Part shown: piece after piece, positions 35,290 through 48,380 of the stretch
Numbering within the stretch: position 1 is the first letter of the stretch
Layout of the letters: every line of letters begins with the position of its first letter
Assembly (NCBI GenBank): GCA_026545765.1
Contig: JAIFAC010000408.1
Span: 1 to 64,000 of the forward strand
Length of the DNA: 64,000 bases
DNA from: Plantago major
Lineage: Eukaryota > Streptophyta > Magnoliopsida > Lamiales > Plantaginaceae
Reading direction: 5' to 3'
Made by a program: the position numbers and the translations under genes
The notes under the pieces: generated by a model
What the model was told of the DNA's origin: nothing
The model's input: the letters and a program-made list of their open reading frames with translations, nothing else
Database searches by the model: none

Positions 35290-37660
35290 ATGCACCATTC
35301 GCCGTAAAACTACGAAATGGAAGAACAACATGATGCTCCATCCGAGGCCATTAGTGATGAGATGATCTATGTCATCAATAAAGGGCCTATCAAAATTAGA
35401 CAACTAAAACAAGTTATCGAGGTGTCCGACATGGTCGCTAGTGATAGTGTTCATGTTGCTCGTGGAAGCATTACATATGAAGACAAGCTAAGAGAGCTCG
35501 ACATCCAAGATGCCAAGAGACATGATTCGATGGTCAAGCTCGTAATATAATCATCGATCGACACATGAGCACATACAGGTAAACGGAGTGCTAAACGCGA
35601 AAGTCGCTCGCAATTGATTGAAGAAATTGCGGGAATCGAGAAAACCAAAGAAAACAAGTTCGAAGTTCTTAAATTGAAGTTCCAAAACTTCAAACAAGGT
35701 CCCACCGAACTCGAAGAACTTTATTTCATTTACTACCTTATGAGTGATATGGTTGCACTTGGTGAAAGCAATAGATACTCTCAATGTAAAAGATTAAGAC
35801 TATTGTCAAGTCTCAATCACAACCGGGAACACACTAAGTTCTTTTATTTCAACCAAGGATGCCAAATATTACTCCAAGAGAGCTCTTCTCTCATCTTTCA
35901 TCAGAGACTATGAGATAACTCAGAGAAACAACAAATTAAAAGTTACAAAGTGTTGCTCTAGTTTCTCAAGGTTCTTCCGAAAAGAAGGATACCAAAGATG
36001 CATCTCAAGAAAATGCTCTTGCAGAAGACACATGAAGAAATTTAGAGTCAAGAGATTGAGAGAAGAAAAGCTAAAGAAAATCAAAAAGCATCGCCCAAAC
36101 TATCATCAAGACAAGAACATACAAGTAAACAACTCTCTAACACCCCATTCGTAAAGGTGTTAGTACCGTCAAGTAAATAGGAAATGATATCCGCTATCAC
36201 AAAAGCCCGGTCACTAAGAGAGATTGTCCCGCTTAAACAAGCTCAAGACAGTGACAAGAAGGATGTAAGAAATTTCAAGAGAAATCAAAGGGCCTTACTA
36301 ATCAAGAAAGGAAGAAGATTCAAATTCAACTTGATGCTCTAGACTTTGAGACAGATTCTGAAAATGGAGATTCAGATGACTCGAACCCACCATCACCAGA
36401 ATTGTGTGGAATCACCCACGACGTAATCGACTTCGGCCTTGAGAAGAAAGAAATGTGTGGAGTTGCTGAGATTTCCGGTCCGTATATCTCCAACATTGAA
36501 ATGTGTCTTATGGTGATGAGGTAACTAACAATTCATAATTTTTGTACTATGAGAGTGATGATGGAATTGAGGATCCGAGTTCGTCAAGAGTGAATCGATC
36601 GTTATGAGAAAGAATTTCGAATCACAATCCAAAACCGTAATTCTAGAGGAAAGCAAAGAAACTCTTGAAAAGAGGTTTCGAGCTAACGTAGTATCCGAGA
36701 ACAAGAACGCCGAAATAGCCTTTTCCGAATCTCGATATCCGAGAATAAAATTCTCACAAACTAGCCTCGATGAACTTACTAAGAAAATGATGAAGCCGCT
36801 CGAGAATGAAGAACTCGTAAAGAAAGAGCTATCCTTCCAATCTTATGCAAAGGCTAGTGACACTCTCACCGAGGTTCAATCCTATCCGAGAGATCCCTCC
36901 GAGAAAGGTGTACTGGACTTGATGAACAATCGAGTAATTCATCTCCTCAAGAAGAGTGATGAAAGGTCGACCTTTGTAAAAGTCAATGAATGGTTCTTCA
37001 ACCACCTATAGCATTGGTCGAAGCTAGGTAGTTGACAAAGGAAAAGGAGTAGCAACCCACCTTTGAAAGAACAACAAGTTCACAAGAAACTTATGGATAA
37101 GGTTTCAAAAGAAACATAACCCCATATGTAACCATCCACATTACTACATTACTAGGAAAGGAAGAATTGCCGAATAGGCAAATTCTCTCGTACCATTTTA
37201 TGAAAATAAAGATGGTGCTAAGGCTTCAAGAACGATTCGTAAAGCCAAAGGTGTTCGAAATGGCATCGCTATCGTGCTATTGGAAAAGTTCTTCCGCAAC
37301 AATATAAGGAAGGACAAGAACAATGGCGCAAGTCGATATTGCGACGTAACAGATGTATGGAAGAAATCTCAAGCCATCAAAAACTGAATGCCGAGCTAGA
37401 AGGAACTCGCCAGAAGGCTAAGTTTGTCAAAAGCAATCCCGTAAAACCTGTGGTCTAGAAAGCACCAAAAGGAACACCTAGAAACACCACAAGAAGGAAA
37501 ATTGAGATCAAAATTACCGATTTTATTGCATCTCCTTCGATTGTTAGACAAAACAAACTCCCAAGAAATTCACTAAAGTGTGGATTCCTACCGAAGAATG
37601 TTTAGTCTAAATGGTTCTATCTCTCAAGCAAGAACCTAACTCATGTTTCGTTGTGCGTAA
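35290..37660 (+). pseudogene. gag region of element B (fossil)
   Basis: Includes the 'EAISDEM' start block near 35340, 'LRELDIQDAKRHDSM' (about 35491-35535) and a charged region 36604-37011 with 'ESKETLEKRFRA'. It is parallel to the gag of element A and is broken. Confidence 0.75.
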
Positions 37661-37669
37661 CGCCTCGAC

Positions 37670-39530
37670 TAAGGCTCAATGGCTATTTGATAGTGGATTC
37701 GGAAAGCACATGACAGAGACAAAGCAAATCCGTCAACTACAAAACTTGCAACAATGGACTAGACATCGATTTGGTTGAGGAGAATTAAATCCTCTCCGAT
37801 TTGGCAACGCCAAATTAGGATCATTAACTATCACTAACGACATTACATGTTAAGGGTTTGAAATATAATCTATTTAGCATGAGCCAGCTTTGCATAAGGG
37901 ATTTATCAGAAATTCAAAGCAAAGTATTGCAAACTTATAGACAATGAGTCAAAGCATAGCCTTGGTTGCTCGGAAAGGCGCTTTATGTTGCCGATCGGGC
38001 ATCTCGCCACAATCAAGAATGTCTCATGGTGAGTCAATCAGTCACATGTAATAGCACCGTTATGGCACAAAAGAATGAGTCACTTGAATTTCAAAACTCA
38101 ACAAACTTGCCAAGAAAGAGTTAGTGGTCGACCTTCCCAAAACATCTTTCGTAAAGGATGGTATCTGCTCACGATGGGGGAAACAATCTAAGATCTCTTT
38201 CAAGTCCAAAATTAGACACTCTAGTGTTAGACTAACCGCAACTATTACACATGGATCTTTTGAATCATCTGAATTAGTTATGCAGAAAGAAGTATGGTCT
38301 TGTTGTTGTAGATGACTTCTCAAGATTCATTCGGGTTGTTTTCAAGCACAACTGATGCAAGGGTGGAGATACCAAAATTGTCAATAAGCTTGAAGTCATG
38401 AAAATGACAAGGTATCTCGCAATCGTAATGCACTATGGTAATCAATTTGTCAACCAAGACATTAAGGAGTTTTCAGTACAAGAAAGGTATACAACACCAA
38501 CTTTCCTCAGAAGAACACCACAACAAAATGGTGTTGCGTAAAGGAAAAATAGAACACTTAAAGAAGCAACAAGGACAATGCTAATGACATCGAGATAAGT
38601 GAAGTTTATCGGGTTCAAGTCAGAAACACAACATGCTACACTCGTAATGTATGTTTGATAAACAAACACCATGACAAGACCCCTTATGAACTCTTGGTCG
38701 GTAGAGCCCTAATATCAAACATCTAAAAGTATTTGGTTGTAGATGTTTTGTTCTTAACAATGGAAAAGAGTATCTAAGAACATTTCAACCAAAGGCGGAT
38801 GAAGGTGTGTTTCTGGTTATTCTATGAATAGCAAAGCATACAGAAGTTTACACTAAAAGAAGAAAGAAGATTGAAGAATCGCCCATGTCAGATTCTATGA
38901 AGGAAGTAAGAAAACACCCCTTGTCGATGAACTCTCGAAAGGTTCAAGGAACTAATGATAAAGGATTTTGAAGAGGAACTCGTAAAGGAAAAACATTATT
39001 GTGGAAAGAGAGGATGACTCGACGAAGAAAAGCATGAAATGCCTAGTAACAACCAGATGATTCTCGTATGATGAAGAATTTTCTATGAGAATTCCGTAAA
39101 TGGAAATCAAGATGTTCATCAAAGAGCTAATTCGAAATGACCTCTCCGAGTGCATGTCCCGTAAAGCTCTCACATCGAGAAAGTGTCGACATTCACCGCC
39201 TTCCGAGGTGCAAATGTCACGACATCAAGAAGTATCAAGTCATAATCATAGTGATTCACATTCGATCACATAGATGTCGATTTACTAGCCCTAAAACCAT
39301 GATGAGATGGATCAAGGATCATCGCAAAAGATGTAATCGACCAATCAATCAAGGTGTTAGGACTAGGAGAGCAATAGCTGAAAATGCTAATTCTCTCTTC
39401 GATGTTTTATCTCAAACATTCAACCAAAACTATAGAAGAAGCATTAAGAGACCAAGATCGATCTCTGCAATGCAAGAAGAGTCGATCATTGAAAGAAACA
39501 AAGTCCGAAACTAGTTCCATTTGTAGAAGG
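37670..39530 (+). pseudogene. Protease and integrase region of element B (fossil)
   Basis: A protease-like 'W..DSG..KHMTETK' block near 37680-37730 precedes the pre-integrase and integrase blocks (38060-38600), which correspond to element A 9550-10080. Gene order is Copia-type. Broken. Confidence 0.75.
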
Positions 39531-39539
39531 AATATCCGT

Positions 39540-40240
39540 GATTGGAACTAAGTGGGTTTTCAGAAACAAAATGAATGAATCTGGTGAAATAACCATAAAC
39601 AAAGCAAGGTTGGTTGCCAAGGGATTCACCCAGACTGAAGGTTTAGATTTTGATGAGTCATATGCACTGCTGCGATTGATGCAATAAGACTCTTTCTAGC
39701 CTTTGCACCATAAAGACTTTAAAGTTTATCGATGGATGTCAAAAGTGCATTCTTGAATGGTGAACTTGCCGAGGAAGTCTATGTTGAACAACCACCGGTT
39801 TTGAAGTTTTCTAAAGTAGAATGGTCTACAAGCTACAGAAAGATCTTTATGGACTGAAACAGGCTCCAAGAGCATGGTATGACACTTTGGCCAAATACCT
39901 TCTGGAAAGTGGTTTCAAGAAAGGTGAAGTTGATAAAACTCTATTTACTTTAAACCATGATGGGAAACTACTCTTAGTTCAAGTATATGTTGATGACATC
40001 ATATTTGGATCTAAGGACAAGCAACTTTGTGATGACTTTGCAAATCTCATGAAAAGTAAGTTTGAGATGAGCATGATGGGAGAATTGAACTATTTCCTAG
40101 GATTGCAAGTCAAGCAACTCAATGATGGAATATTCATTAGTCAGACAAAGTATGCAAAAGACATGCTCACAAAGTTCAATCTTAAGCCTTCTGAAAAGTA
40201 TGCTAAGACAAAACTCAATGATGTGTTGATGATGATCAAT
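39540..40240 (+). pseudogene. Reverse transcriptase region of element B (fossil)
   Basis: Copia reverse transcriptase with 'DLYGLKQAPRAWYDTL' and the active-site YVDD (39986-39997), followed by 'MGELNYFLGLQVKQL'. The frame is open from 39821 onward and continues past the conserved domain into a Ser/Glu-rich stretch ending near 40765. The element as a whole is broken. Confidence 0.9.
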
Positions 40241-40249
40241 AAATGCAAT

Positions 40250-43200
40250 CTTCAAATCCAGAATGTCCCAAGAGTCCTGAACCATAATGCTCCAGAACTC
40301 TCCAGAGATGATAGAAATATCATAAATGGGTCTGCACCAAAACAGAATAGTGATTCTAAGGATGATGAAGTACTTGCAAAAGTACTCAAAAGGTTCAAGA
40401 ATGAGACCCATGGAGGAGCTTCAAGCTCTTCAGAAAGACAAGAGCCCTCTCAAAGCAGAAGAAGAAGGCCCGGTGAGGAAGATAGAATGATTGAAGATGT
40501 TGCCATTGCTTCCACATTCACAATGCCAAGATTTAATATTGTCAAGAAAACCTGTTCGAACAGTTCTCAACCTTCTGAGAGAGCTCAACTCTCAGAAAGG
40601 GATCAAACTGAGATGGAAACTCAGAATGATACTGCAGAGGAGATCAATAATGAGCACAGAGAGACTGTGGATTCACCACAAGTTCAAGAGATCAATGATC
40701 AGCCTGATTCTATTCAGGTAACAAAGATAGTTCAGATTCAACATGTCAACATAATTGTATGTTAACTTGTTACTCATAAGTCAGATTTGTTACAGCCAAC
40801 TTGGAGACACACTTTCGGGGAAGAAAACCGCCCACCCCTTCAATCAAGAAGAGGTTCCTCCAACCTCGTAACATCAAGAAGAGCCCGTCCACAGTAGTAA
40901 AAGTTATCTCCTAACAAGAAATAACTAACTAAAATTGCTCTTATGTTCTAATATTCTTAATGTCTCTTCTTAGGCTCCAACTGAGGAAGTAGTGGTGGTG
41001 GAACCAACACCCCAAAACCTAGAGATTCTAGAAGCTGAAAAGCTTTCTGAGGAAGTATTTACTGAGCCTTCTGCTGAGAAGGTAAGTAATCAGTAATAAT
41101 CTTCTTCAACAAATGCTCTGGAGAACCCACTACTAAAATCTCTTATGTTTGTTCTTACAGCTCACCAAGAACAATTCGATGGAGAAACAACAGGTCATCT
41201 CCTCCAAAGAAACTAAATCACGAACAAGATTCTGCAGAAAAGGTGCCAAAAACCCCCAAGGTTTCTGAGGAACATGCTACTGAGCTTCCTCACTTGGAAG
41301 TAAGTGAAGTCTCAGAAAGCACCTTTCCACCTATCTTTTCTGTTAAAAAGTTTCTAAACATGTTTGATTTTAACTCTCAGGTTCAAGCAGAAAGAAAGGT
41401 TGATGAGGATAAAACTTCTCCTCACACCAAAGTATCTGAGGCCTCTGTGCCCAAGCAAGTAAAAATCCAAGCAGATGAGCCTAGTGTTTCTACATTGTAT
41501 GCTCGAAGCTCACTGCACACGATACTAACACAAGTGGTTTGAACAAAACTAACTTGAACACTTTCTTTCAGCTCAAAGTCTAGTGCCGCTTGATTTACTC
41601 AAGGCCTTCCGTACACACCTTAAAGAAACATCTCAAGTGCTTTATTAATGGCGTAAACTCGTAGGTCACCTTTCCAAGTAGCCAGAGTAATCGATGTCCC
41701 AGAAAAGAGAGCAATTGCCCTAAATCTGGAGGATTATATCCATGCATTGTTCCCTACAAAGTCCTACTCATTTGCCACTCTAATGCATGAAGACTTCATT
41801 CATGAAGTAGCACAAAGACTTATAGCAGATTTCAAGTCTGCGGATGCTCAACCCCAAGAGCAGATGGTTACCCATCCTACCTTGCCCAGCAAGCTCACTA
41901 CTTATCCTGCTGAACAAGAAGAAGTTAATGGGAGGATGATTACATTCCCAAATGTGATCAACCTGGTTTCAGAAGATGACGAGGAGATGGACGAAAACGA
42001 TTATCAAGAACCTCCTTCTGAGCATCCAAACCAAGAAGCAAAGAAAAAGGATGATGATGATGATGATCAGAATGATGATCCCCAACCTGGACAAGGCGGG
42101 ATTCAAAAAGCTAGCAAAGAAAGTGGAGAAAAGGCTACTCCCTCAATTGCTCAGAAAGCTCCATCATCATCACATCTCAAGTCTCATCAAGATACCCAAC
42201 AAGCTAAACTCAATGATGCCATAGAAGAAATTTCACCATTGAAGTTTAGGATTGAACAACTCAGAAAGGTATTGGAAGAAGAAAAGAGAATCAACATTGA
42301 GACTCAAGCTCTTGTTGATGAAAAGGAAGCCAAAATCAAGAAGCTCGAAGAAGCTAATACCAAGGAATTTGCACTCCTAGATGAGCAAAGAAATTTGAAG
42401 AATGCCATTGTTGTCACAGCTGCTGAAATAGATGCAATGGATGACAATGATGATGAAGAGCATGATGTCGAGATCATCGAAAGACCTTCTACATCTTCTC
42501 GTAAGGCCAAAGACACTTGATGGAAAGCGTAAGAAGATTGTCAATCGCAAACAATCCAAAAAAAGGATTATGATAGTGATGTCAAACCCACAACTTGATT
42601 ATCAAGGTAAGATGAGAGACTTGTCACTCAAGACAAAAGAGCCCTACTTGCTCCTCATATATTCTCTCGCACTAAGTAGTTCAATAAGTGAAGAGCACTG
42701 CAAGGAACAAAGTTGTCTTTTAGAACTCGTAAAGACACTAGTTGCCCAAGATATGGAAGTGCTAAAATCTGTCCCGTAAGAGATGAAGCCTTTCGCCGCT
42801 TACTCAACAGAGCAACCAAAGACGCTCTCTCTCCGAAAGACCTAGGGTTGGTCAGGATGAGGATTGTAATAATGCTAATGCAAGATTGAATGAAGCCATC
42901 CATGCCGCCCCGCAAGCCAACGCCATCCTAAGGCCGCTTGAAGAGCTCAACAGAAAGGAGCAGAACTGTTAAAGGTAACAACGAGTCAAGAAAGAACTTC
43001 AAGAATTAGTCAGTGCACAACAATCTCGTAAAACTTTGAAACTCTCTCTCAAGCTTATGCTATCACGAGTCACCATTCATGACTAAGGGGAGAAGAGATG
43101 CCTCGAAAGGCAGAGGAAGAAAAGAAAACAATCAAATCCTCCTCCTCAAGTCAACTTGTCATTAATGACACCACCGAGACACCCTTGCCAAGAAGTTGTT

Positions 43201-44610
43201 CCAGATCAACCAGCGAGAAGGCTGAGAAGTATGATCACTAGGGGAACCAAGTCCCTTAGAATCTCAGAAGAGAAGAAGACTTCTGAAGAAAAAGAAAAGG
43301 AAGAAGGAGAAGTAAGAGGCCAAGAAAGCCGTAAGTCTCCAATTTTGGACTACAATGATGATGAGGATGATTCGATGAACATCCACTTCACAAGAAAAGG
43401 AGACAAGCAACTACTTCACAACCTCCTCTCGCAAAGAAGTTCTTAGCAGCTGTAACTCCTTCCGCAACACCAAGTCTATACAAGGAACATCCACCAAAGA
43501 CAAATTTCAAGGCAGAAGAAAGGGTTAGAGGATCTCCGATGTAAGGCCACCAAACGTAAAAGCAAGGAGGATTTCCATGTAATAAACAATGAAACACATC
43601 AAGAAAGGCCAACTGATGCCCACATCGAGTATATGAAGACTAGTAATGAAGAATCTTCATATAGGTGCATTCCTAACAAGAGAGGGTATTCGATTCGAAC
43701 TACAACATCTACTTGTCAATGATAAGTTTTCAACTCCCATCCTCAACCAGATCCGAATGGAGAGAAGCGTAATTGCTAAAACCCGAGCACCTTCACGCCC
43801 GGTTAAACTTTGAAGTAGAAAAGAGGAATGAAGCGTAAAGATGGATCTTTCTTTCACCGCCCTTACCCAAAACCCGATGATGTACACAAGGTAAGAAAAT
43901 CGGATGGTAGCTACAAATAGAAGAACAAACTAGGTTTTTCAACCCATGAGTCATTCTATATGACATCGATGAATACCTAGATGATATACACTATCCGGAA
44001 GAAATATACAAGTATTTCAATCTATCTCACCGCAAGTAGACCATGCCCGGTCTGGGAAAGTACTTCGGTCAAACATTTTCGTGGAAGAATCACAAGCTCG
44101 CAAGAGTTACCATGAAATATGTGACTTATCCGTAAAGATGAGCTCTCGTCAAGGATTCTTTATGACTATGTCCAAGAATGCGTAAAAGTGGATGATCATG
44201 TCAACTCGATCCAGAAGGTGTCAAGAACTTGAGGTATCTAAACCCAAGTCAGGTTTCAAGACTTGAAGACTAGTAACATTAGAATACTCTTTCGAGCTTC
44301 GACTCTCCTTTGTTCTAATTTACTTAGTATGTTTTATTACTTTTGTAATCTTGTCGATTGTTTCAAATTTCTATCTGTAAAAGTTGCATCTTACTCAGAA
44401 CTGCACTTATCTCAAGATCATACTCGTATACATTTTAATAGATGACAACTTATCAAAGAAAGATCACTTCTTGTGATTTGGTTGATGTTTACTTTCGCAC
44501 TTAATTCAACTAAAATTGAATATCATTTGAAATGATTAAGTGGTGGATTGTTTTCTCTTCGTGATTACAATTTTGTAATAGGACTTGAAAGATAGTCATG
44601 GATGACTGAC
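40250..44610 (+). other. Extra 3' region of element B (env-like position)
   Basis: It holds an acidic, coiled-coil-rich open stretch at 41747-42520 (heptad-like 'KFRIEQLRKVLEEEKR', poly-Asp before it) and several short coding-like blocks between 40700 and 41600. The blocks are separated by pyrimidine-rich, AG-ended spacers that look like introns. It occupies the position of the SIRE env-like frame. No receptor-binding or fusion motif is recognisable. Confidence 0.65.
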
Positions 44611-44616
44611 CCATCA

Positions 44617-44632
44617 AAAAAAGGGGAAAATT
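44617..44632 (+). other. Polypurine tract of element B
   Basis: AAAAAAAGGGGAAAATT ends immediately before TGTTAGAATATC, the 3' LTR start. Confidence 0.8.
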
Positions 44633-44679
44633 TGTTAGAATATCTCATAGTATTTTGATCACTCATCACATGTTCTTAT

Positions 44680-45199
44680 TGTGAAGCCTATAGCTTAATA
44701 TTAAAGGAAGTAATGGAGCATGGTGTAATCGAAACACCGGTTAAGGTTAATGCCGTGAATAAAGGCAAAGGTGGTGTGAATGTGAACAAAGGTGAACGCA
44801 GGAATAAGGTAAATGGTGTGAACATTGTGATAGTTAGAACTGATTCTAACTGGATTCTCTTACTGCATCAAAGATTTTGTTTCGATTAGGAAAGGGAATG
44901 TATGTTGATTTCTCTAGTATATATACACATGTAGGTACTAGATAAATCGATGAGAACTCGAGAGACATAGAGAAAGATTTCGAGAGAAACACGGTGAGGA
45001 ATAAGAAACAGAGGAGCGTAGCTTGAAACTCGAGGTTTGGTCGATTCCTTGTAAACCGCTTTTGGTTCTTGGTTAATAGAAATTTGGTCATCCGTGGACG
45101 AGACAATTGTCGAACCACGCTAAATCTTGTGTTTATTTTCTCGCTTGTTTGTTGGTTGGTTTGGAGTTTATCGATTGAATTGGGTTGATTTGATTAACA
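44680..45199 (+). repeat. 5' LTR of element C
   Basis: 520 bp, nearly collinear with 47859-48380. It contains a TATA-like 'gtatatatacacatg' near 44917 that could be the LTR promoter. It is followed directly by ATTGGCGCTCGTGGG, the probable primer site. Confidence 0.9.
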
Positions 45200-47858
45200 A
45201 TTGGCGCTCGTGGGAAGAGAATCGACGGTATCTATTCATCAATGGCATTCCAAAGTTCGACCTCAAACCATTGAAGGAAAGATGACTTTGGTCCGTGGAA
45301 GAGAAGGATGATGGCTCATAATGCAAAGCAGGGTGTTGACGACCGATCGAGAAGTTCGATACAACTTTGTCTCGATGTCGATAAAAAGACAATCAAGTTC
45401 AAGGCTTAGCTCTTTGATATTAGCTCAGGAGATAATGCTCTCATTGAAATCTGATCTTTCATCCAAAGGAGATATGGGAGAAGCTAGAAGAATTGTATAA
45501 TGACAAGTCGGATGCAATAAAATCTATGCAAAAGAGGTCGCTTTGCATTCAAGATGGTCAAGGAAAATCAATCATGAGTCACTGGATCTGCTCAAGAAGA
45601 TGGTCGCACACCATGACAACTGAAACCGATGAGAAGAACAGGATGAGGAGCCAAGACAAGGCAATTCTTGTCAATTCACTCCTAGGTCTCTTGTTCCATT
45701 CAAGGATGCTTTGGTGTATGGGAGGAAGCATCGACAATGGAGGTTATTGAATCAGATAAAGATCAAGGAGTCGACCAGATGGTGTTCCACCAACACTCAG
45801 TACTGGTGAAAGCCTTATGGCGAAACAACATCACAAGTTTCCACCAAAGAAGAAGCAATATCCAGATCAAAGGAAAGCTCAGTACAACAAGGATGGCCCT
45901 GAAACAAGGAAGTGTTATTATTGCAAGAAGCAAGGACACTTGAAGAAGGATTGTATGAGTCTAAAGGCGCAGAAGGCAAGGTGTGGCCACAACACGAATA
46001 CTAATTATGGCACGTATATTACAAACAAATCGTAGGCTTATCATCGCTGAAGCTCTTGTTACTGAGGTACTTTCAGTCACTCAAACTAGTCAATCAACTG
46101 AATGGGTTATGGATTCAGGCTGTTCGTTTCATTTGACACCTATTAGAGAATGGTTTTCAACTTTTGAGCATAGAAACTGTGGATCAGTTGTTCTTGGTGA
46201 TGATAGACCATGCATAATAAAGGGTATGGGAACAAAGGAGAATTGAGATGTTTGATGGAGTGATAAGGGATTTGCTTAATGTGAGGTATGTTCCACACTT
46301 GAAGAGGAACTTGATATCTTTAGAACTATGGATACTAAGGGATACAAGTATTCAGTGATAATGGTGTCCTTCAAAGTTAAGAAGGGTGATAAGGTGGTTA
46401 TGCAGCTCAAAAGGAGAGAATTGTATTATCTACAAGGAAAAACTGTAACTGGTGAAGCTTCCAGTGTACAATGTTCTGAGAACACCCGGCAGTGTTCTGA
46501 CAACACCGTTCTATGGCATAGAAGACTAGCACATGTTGGAGAGAAAGGTCTTATGGATTTATCTAAGAAGGACTCTTGTGTGGAGACAAGATACATAAGA
46601 TGGAACTTTGTGAGCTCTGTGTTGGGGAAGTCCAAGAAGAACAGCTTATGGTGTTGGGAAACACACCACACAGACATACTGAGTATGTGCATGCAGATTT
46701 ATGGGGACCCCATGAGAACCACCACTAGGAATGGAGGTAGATATTTTTTGTCCATCATTGATGATCTGTCAAGGAAAGTGTGGGTGTTTGTATTGAAGTC
46801 CAAGGATGAGACTTTCATGAAATTCAAGGAATGGCTTGTGGAGATGGAGAATCAAACTAACAAGAAGTTCAAAGTGATCAGAACTGATAATGGGCTGGAA
46901 TTCTTGTCTAATGAATTCAATACCTTCTGTGTTGGGAAGGGCATCTTGAGACACAAATCAGTTCCTGGAAATCCACAGCAGAATGGAGTAGTTGAAAGGA
47001 TGAATAGAACAATCCTAGAAAGAGTGAGGTGCATGCTTCTTGGATCAGGTTTGTCAAAAAGCTTGGGAGAGGTCGTGACTACGGCAAAGACATCTTATTA
47101 ACCTATGTCCATCATCAGCTATTGGTTTCAAGACACCTGAAGAAGTTTGGAAAGGTACTCATTCAGACTACTCATATCTCAAAGTATTTTGATGCTTAGC
47201 TTATGCTCATGTCAAGCAAGATAAGTTGGAGGCTAGAGCAGTAAAGTGCTTGTTTCTTGGTTATCCAAAGGGAGTTAAGGGATATAAACTCTGGTGCTTA
47301 GAACCAGGGGTAAATAGATGCATCATCAGCAGGGATGTGACTTTCCATGAAGATGTGATGCCATTATTGAGGAATACTGACAGTGTTGAGAGAACACTCA
47401 GTCAGGTGGAGCCTGTAGAAGATGGTGTGTCAGGAACACTGAATATGGAGCAGACAGACACTGGTGTGGTGATAACACCGCTGCACTATGGTGTTCTGAC
47501 AACACCGCATGCTGAATCTCAAGAAAATACTGACATACATGATCAGGTGGAGCCTGAATTGAATAATCAGGTGGAGAGTCATGTGATTAGAAGAAGGACA
47601 GGGATAGAGCTCAATAATCCAGATGATGTTGTGGATTATCAACTCATCAGAGATAGAGAACCAAGAGTTAGAACCTCTACTGCAGATCCAGATATGGTGT
47701 ATTTTGCACTGAATATTGCCGAGGATATTTCTGTGATGAAGTTTGGATCGTGTCTAAGTTCTATCAAGTTGATGGAAGGAAGGGTCAGGTCCTAACTCTA
47801 GGGACATGAATGGTGTGGTATATCGTGGTTACATTAATATGAAGCTAAGGTGGAGAAT

Positions 47859-48380
47859 TGTGAAGCCGTTAGCTTAATATTAAAGGAAGTAATGGAGCAT
47901 GGTGTAATCGGAAACACCGGGTTAAGGTTAATGTTGTGTGAATAAAGGCAAAGGTGGTGTGAACGCAGAACAAAGGCAAAGGTGGTGTGAATATTGGATA
48001 GTTAGAACTGATTCTAACTGGATTCTCTTACTTGGCAAAGAAAGATTTCGCTTCGATTAGGAAAGGGAATGTATGTTGATTTCTCTAGTATATATACACA
48101 TGTAGGTACTAGATAAATCGATGAGAACCTGAGAGAGACATAGAGAAAGATTTCTTGAGAGAAACACGGTGAGGAATAAGAAAAACAGAGGAGCATGTAG
48201 CTTGAAACTCGGGAGGTTTGGTCGATTCCTTGTAAACTGCGTTTTGGTTCTTGGTTAATAGAAATCTTGGTCATCCCGGACGAGACAATTGTCGAACCAC
48301 GCTAAATCTTGTGTTTATTTTCTCGCTTGTTTGTTGGTTGGTTTGCGCTTATCGATTGAATTGGGTTGATTTGATTAACA
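47859..48380 (+). repeat. 3' LTR of element C
   Basis: 522 bp, preceded by the purine-rich AAGCTAAGGTGGAGAAT. The close match to the 5' LTR suggests a recent insertion. Confidence 0.9.

Larger units (their letters stand above)
44680..48380 (+). mobile_element. Element C: small Ty1/Copia retrotransposon nested in element B's 3' LTR
   Basis: Fossil LTR element of 3701 bp with LTRs of about 520 bp (44680-45199 and 47859-48380), TGTGAAGCC... to ...GATTAACA. Its 5-bp target duplication is CTTAT (44675-44679 and 48381-48385). Parts seen: gag with a CX2CX4HX4C zinc knuckle (45913-45954), protease (near 46103), pre-integrase and integrase (46500-47060) and the post-integrase linker (47226-47800). 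Reverse transcriptase and RNase H were not seen, so it is broken and non-autonomous as it stands. It is the youngest insertion in this stack. Lineage within Copia not assigned. Confidence 0.95.

Noticed and set aside
39821-40765. A free-standing reverse transcriptase gene (retron- or DGR-like)
   Set aside because: Motifs, context and the enclosing LTRs show it is the Copia reverse transcriptase of element B. No template or variable repeat is present.
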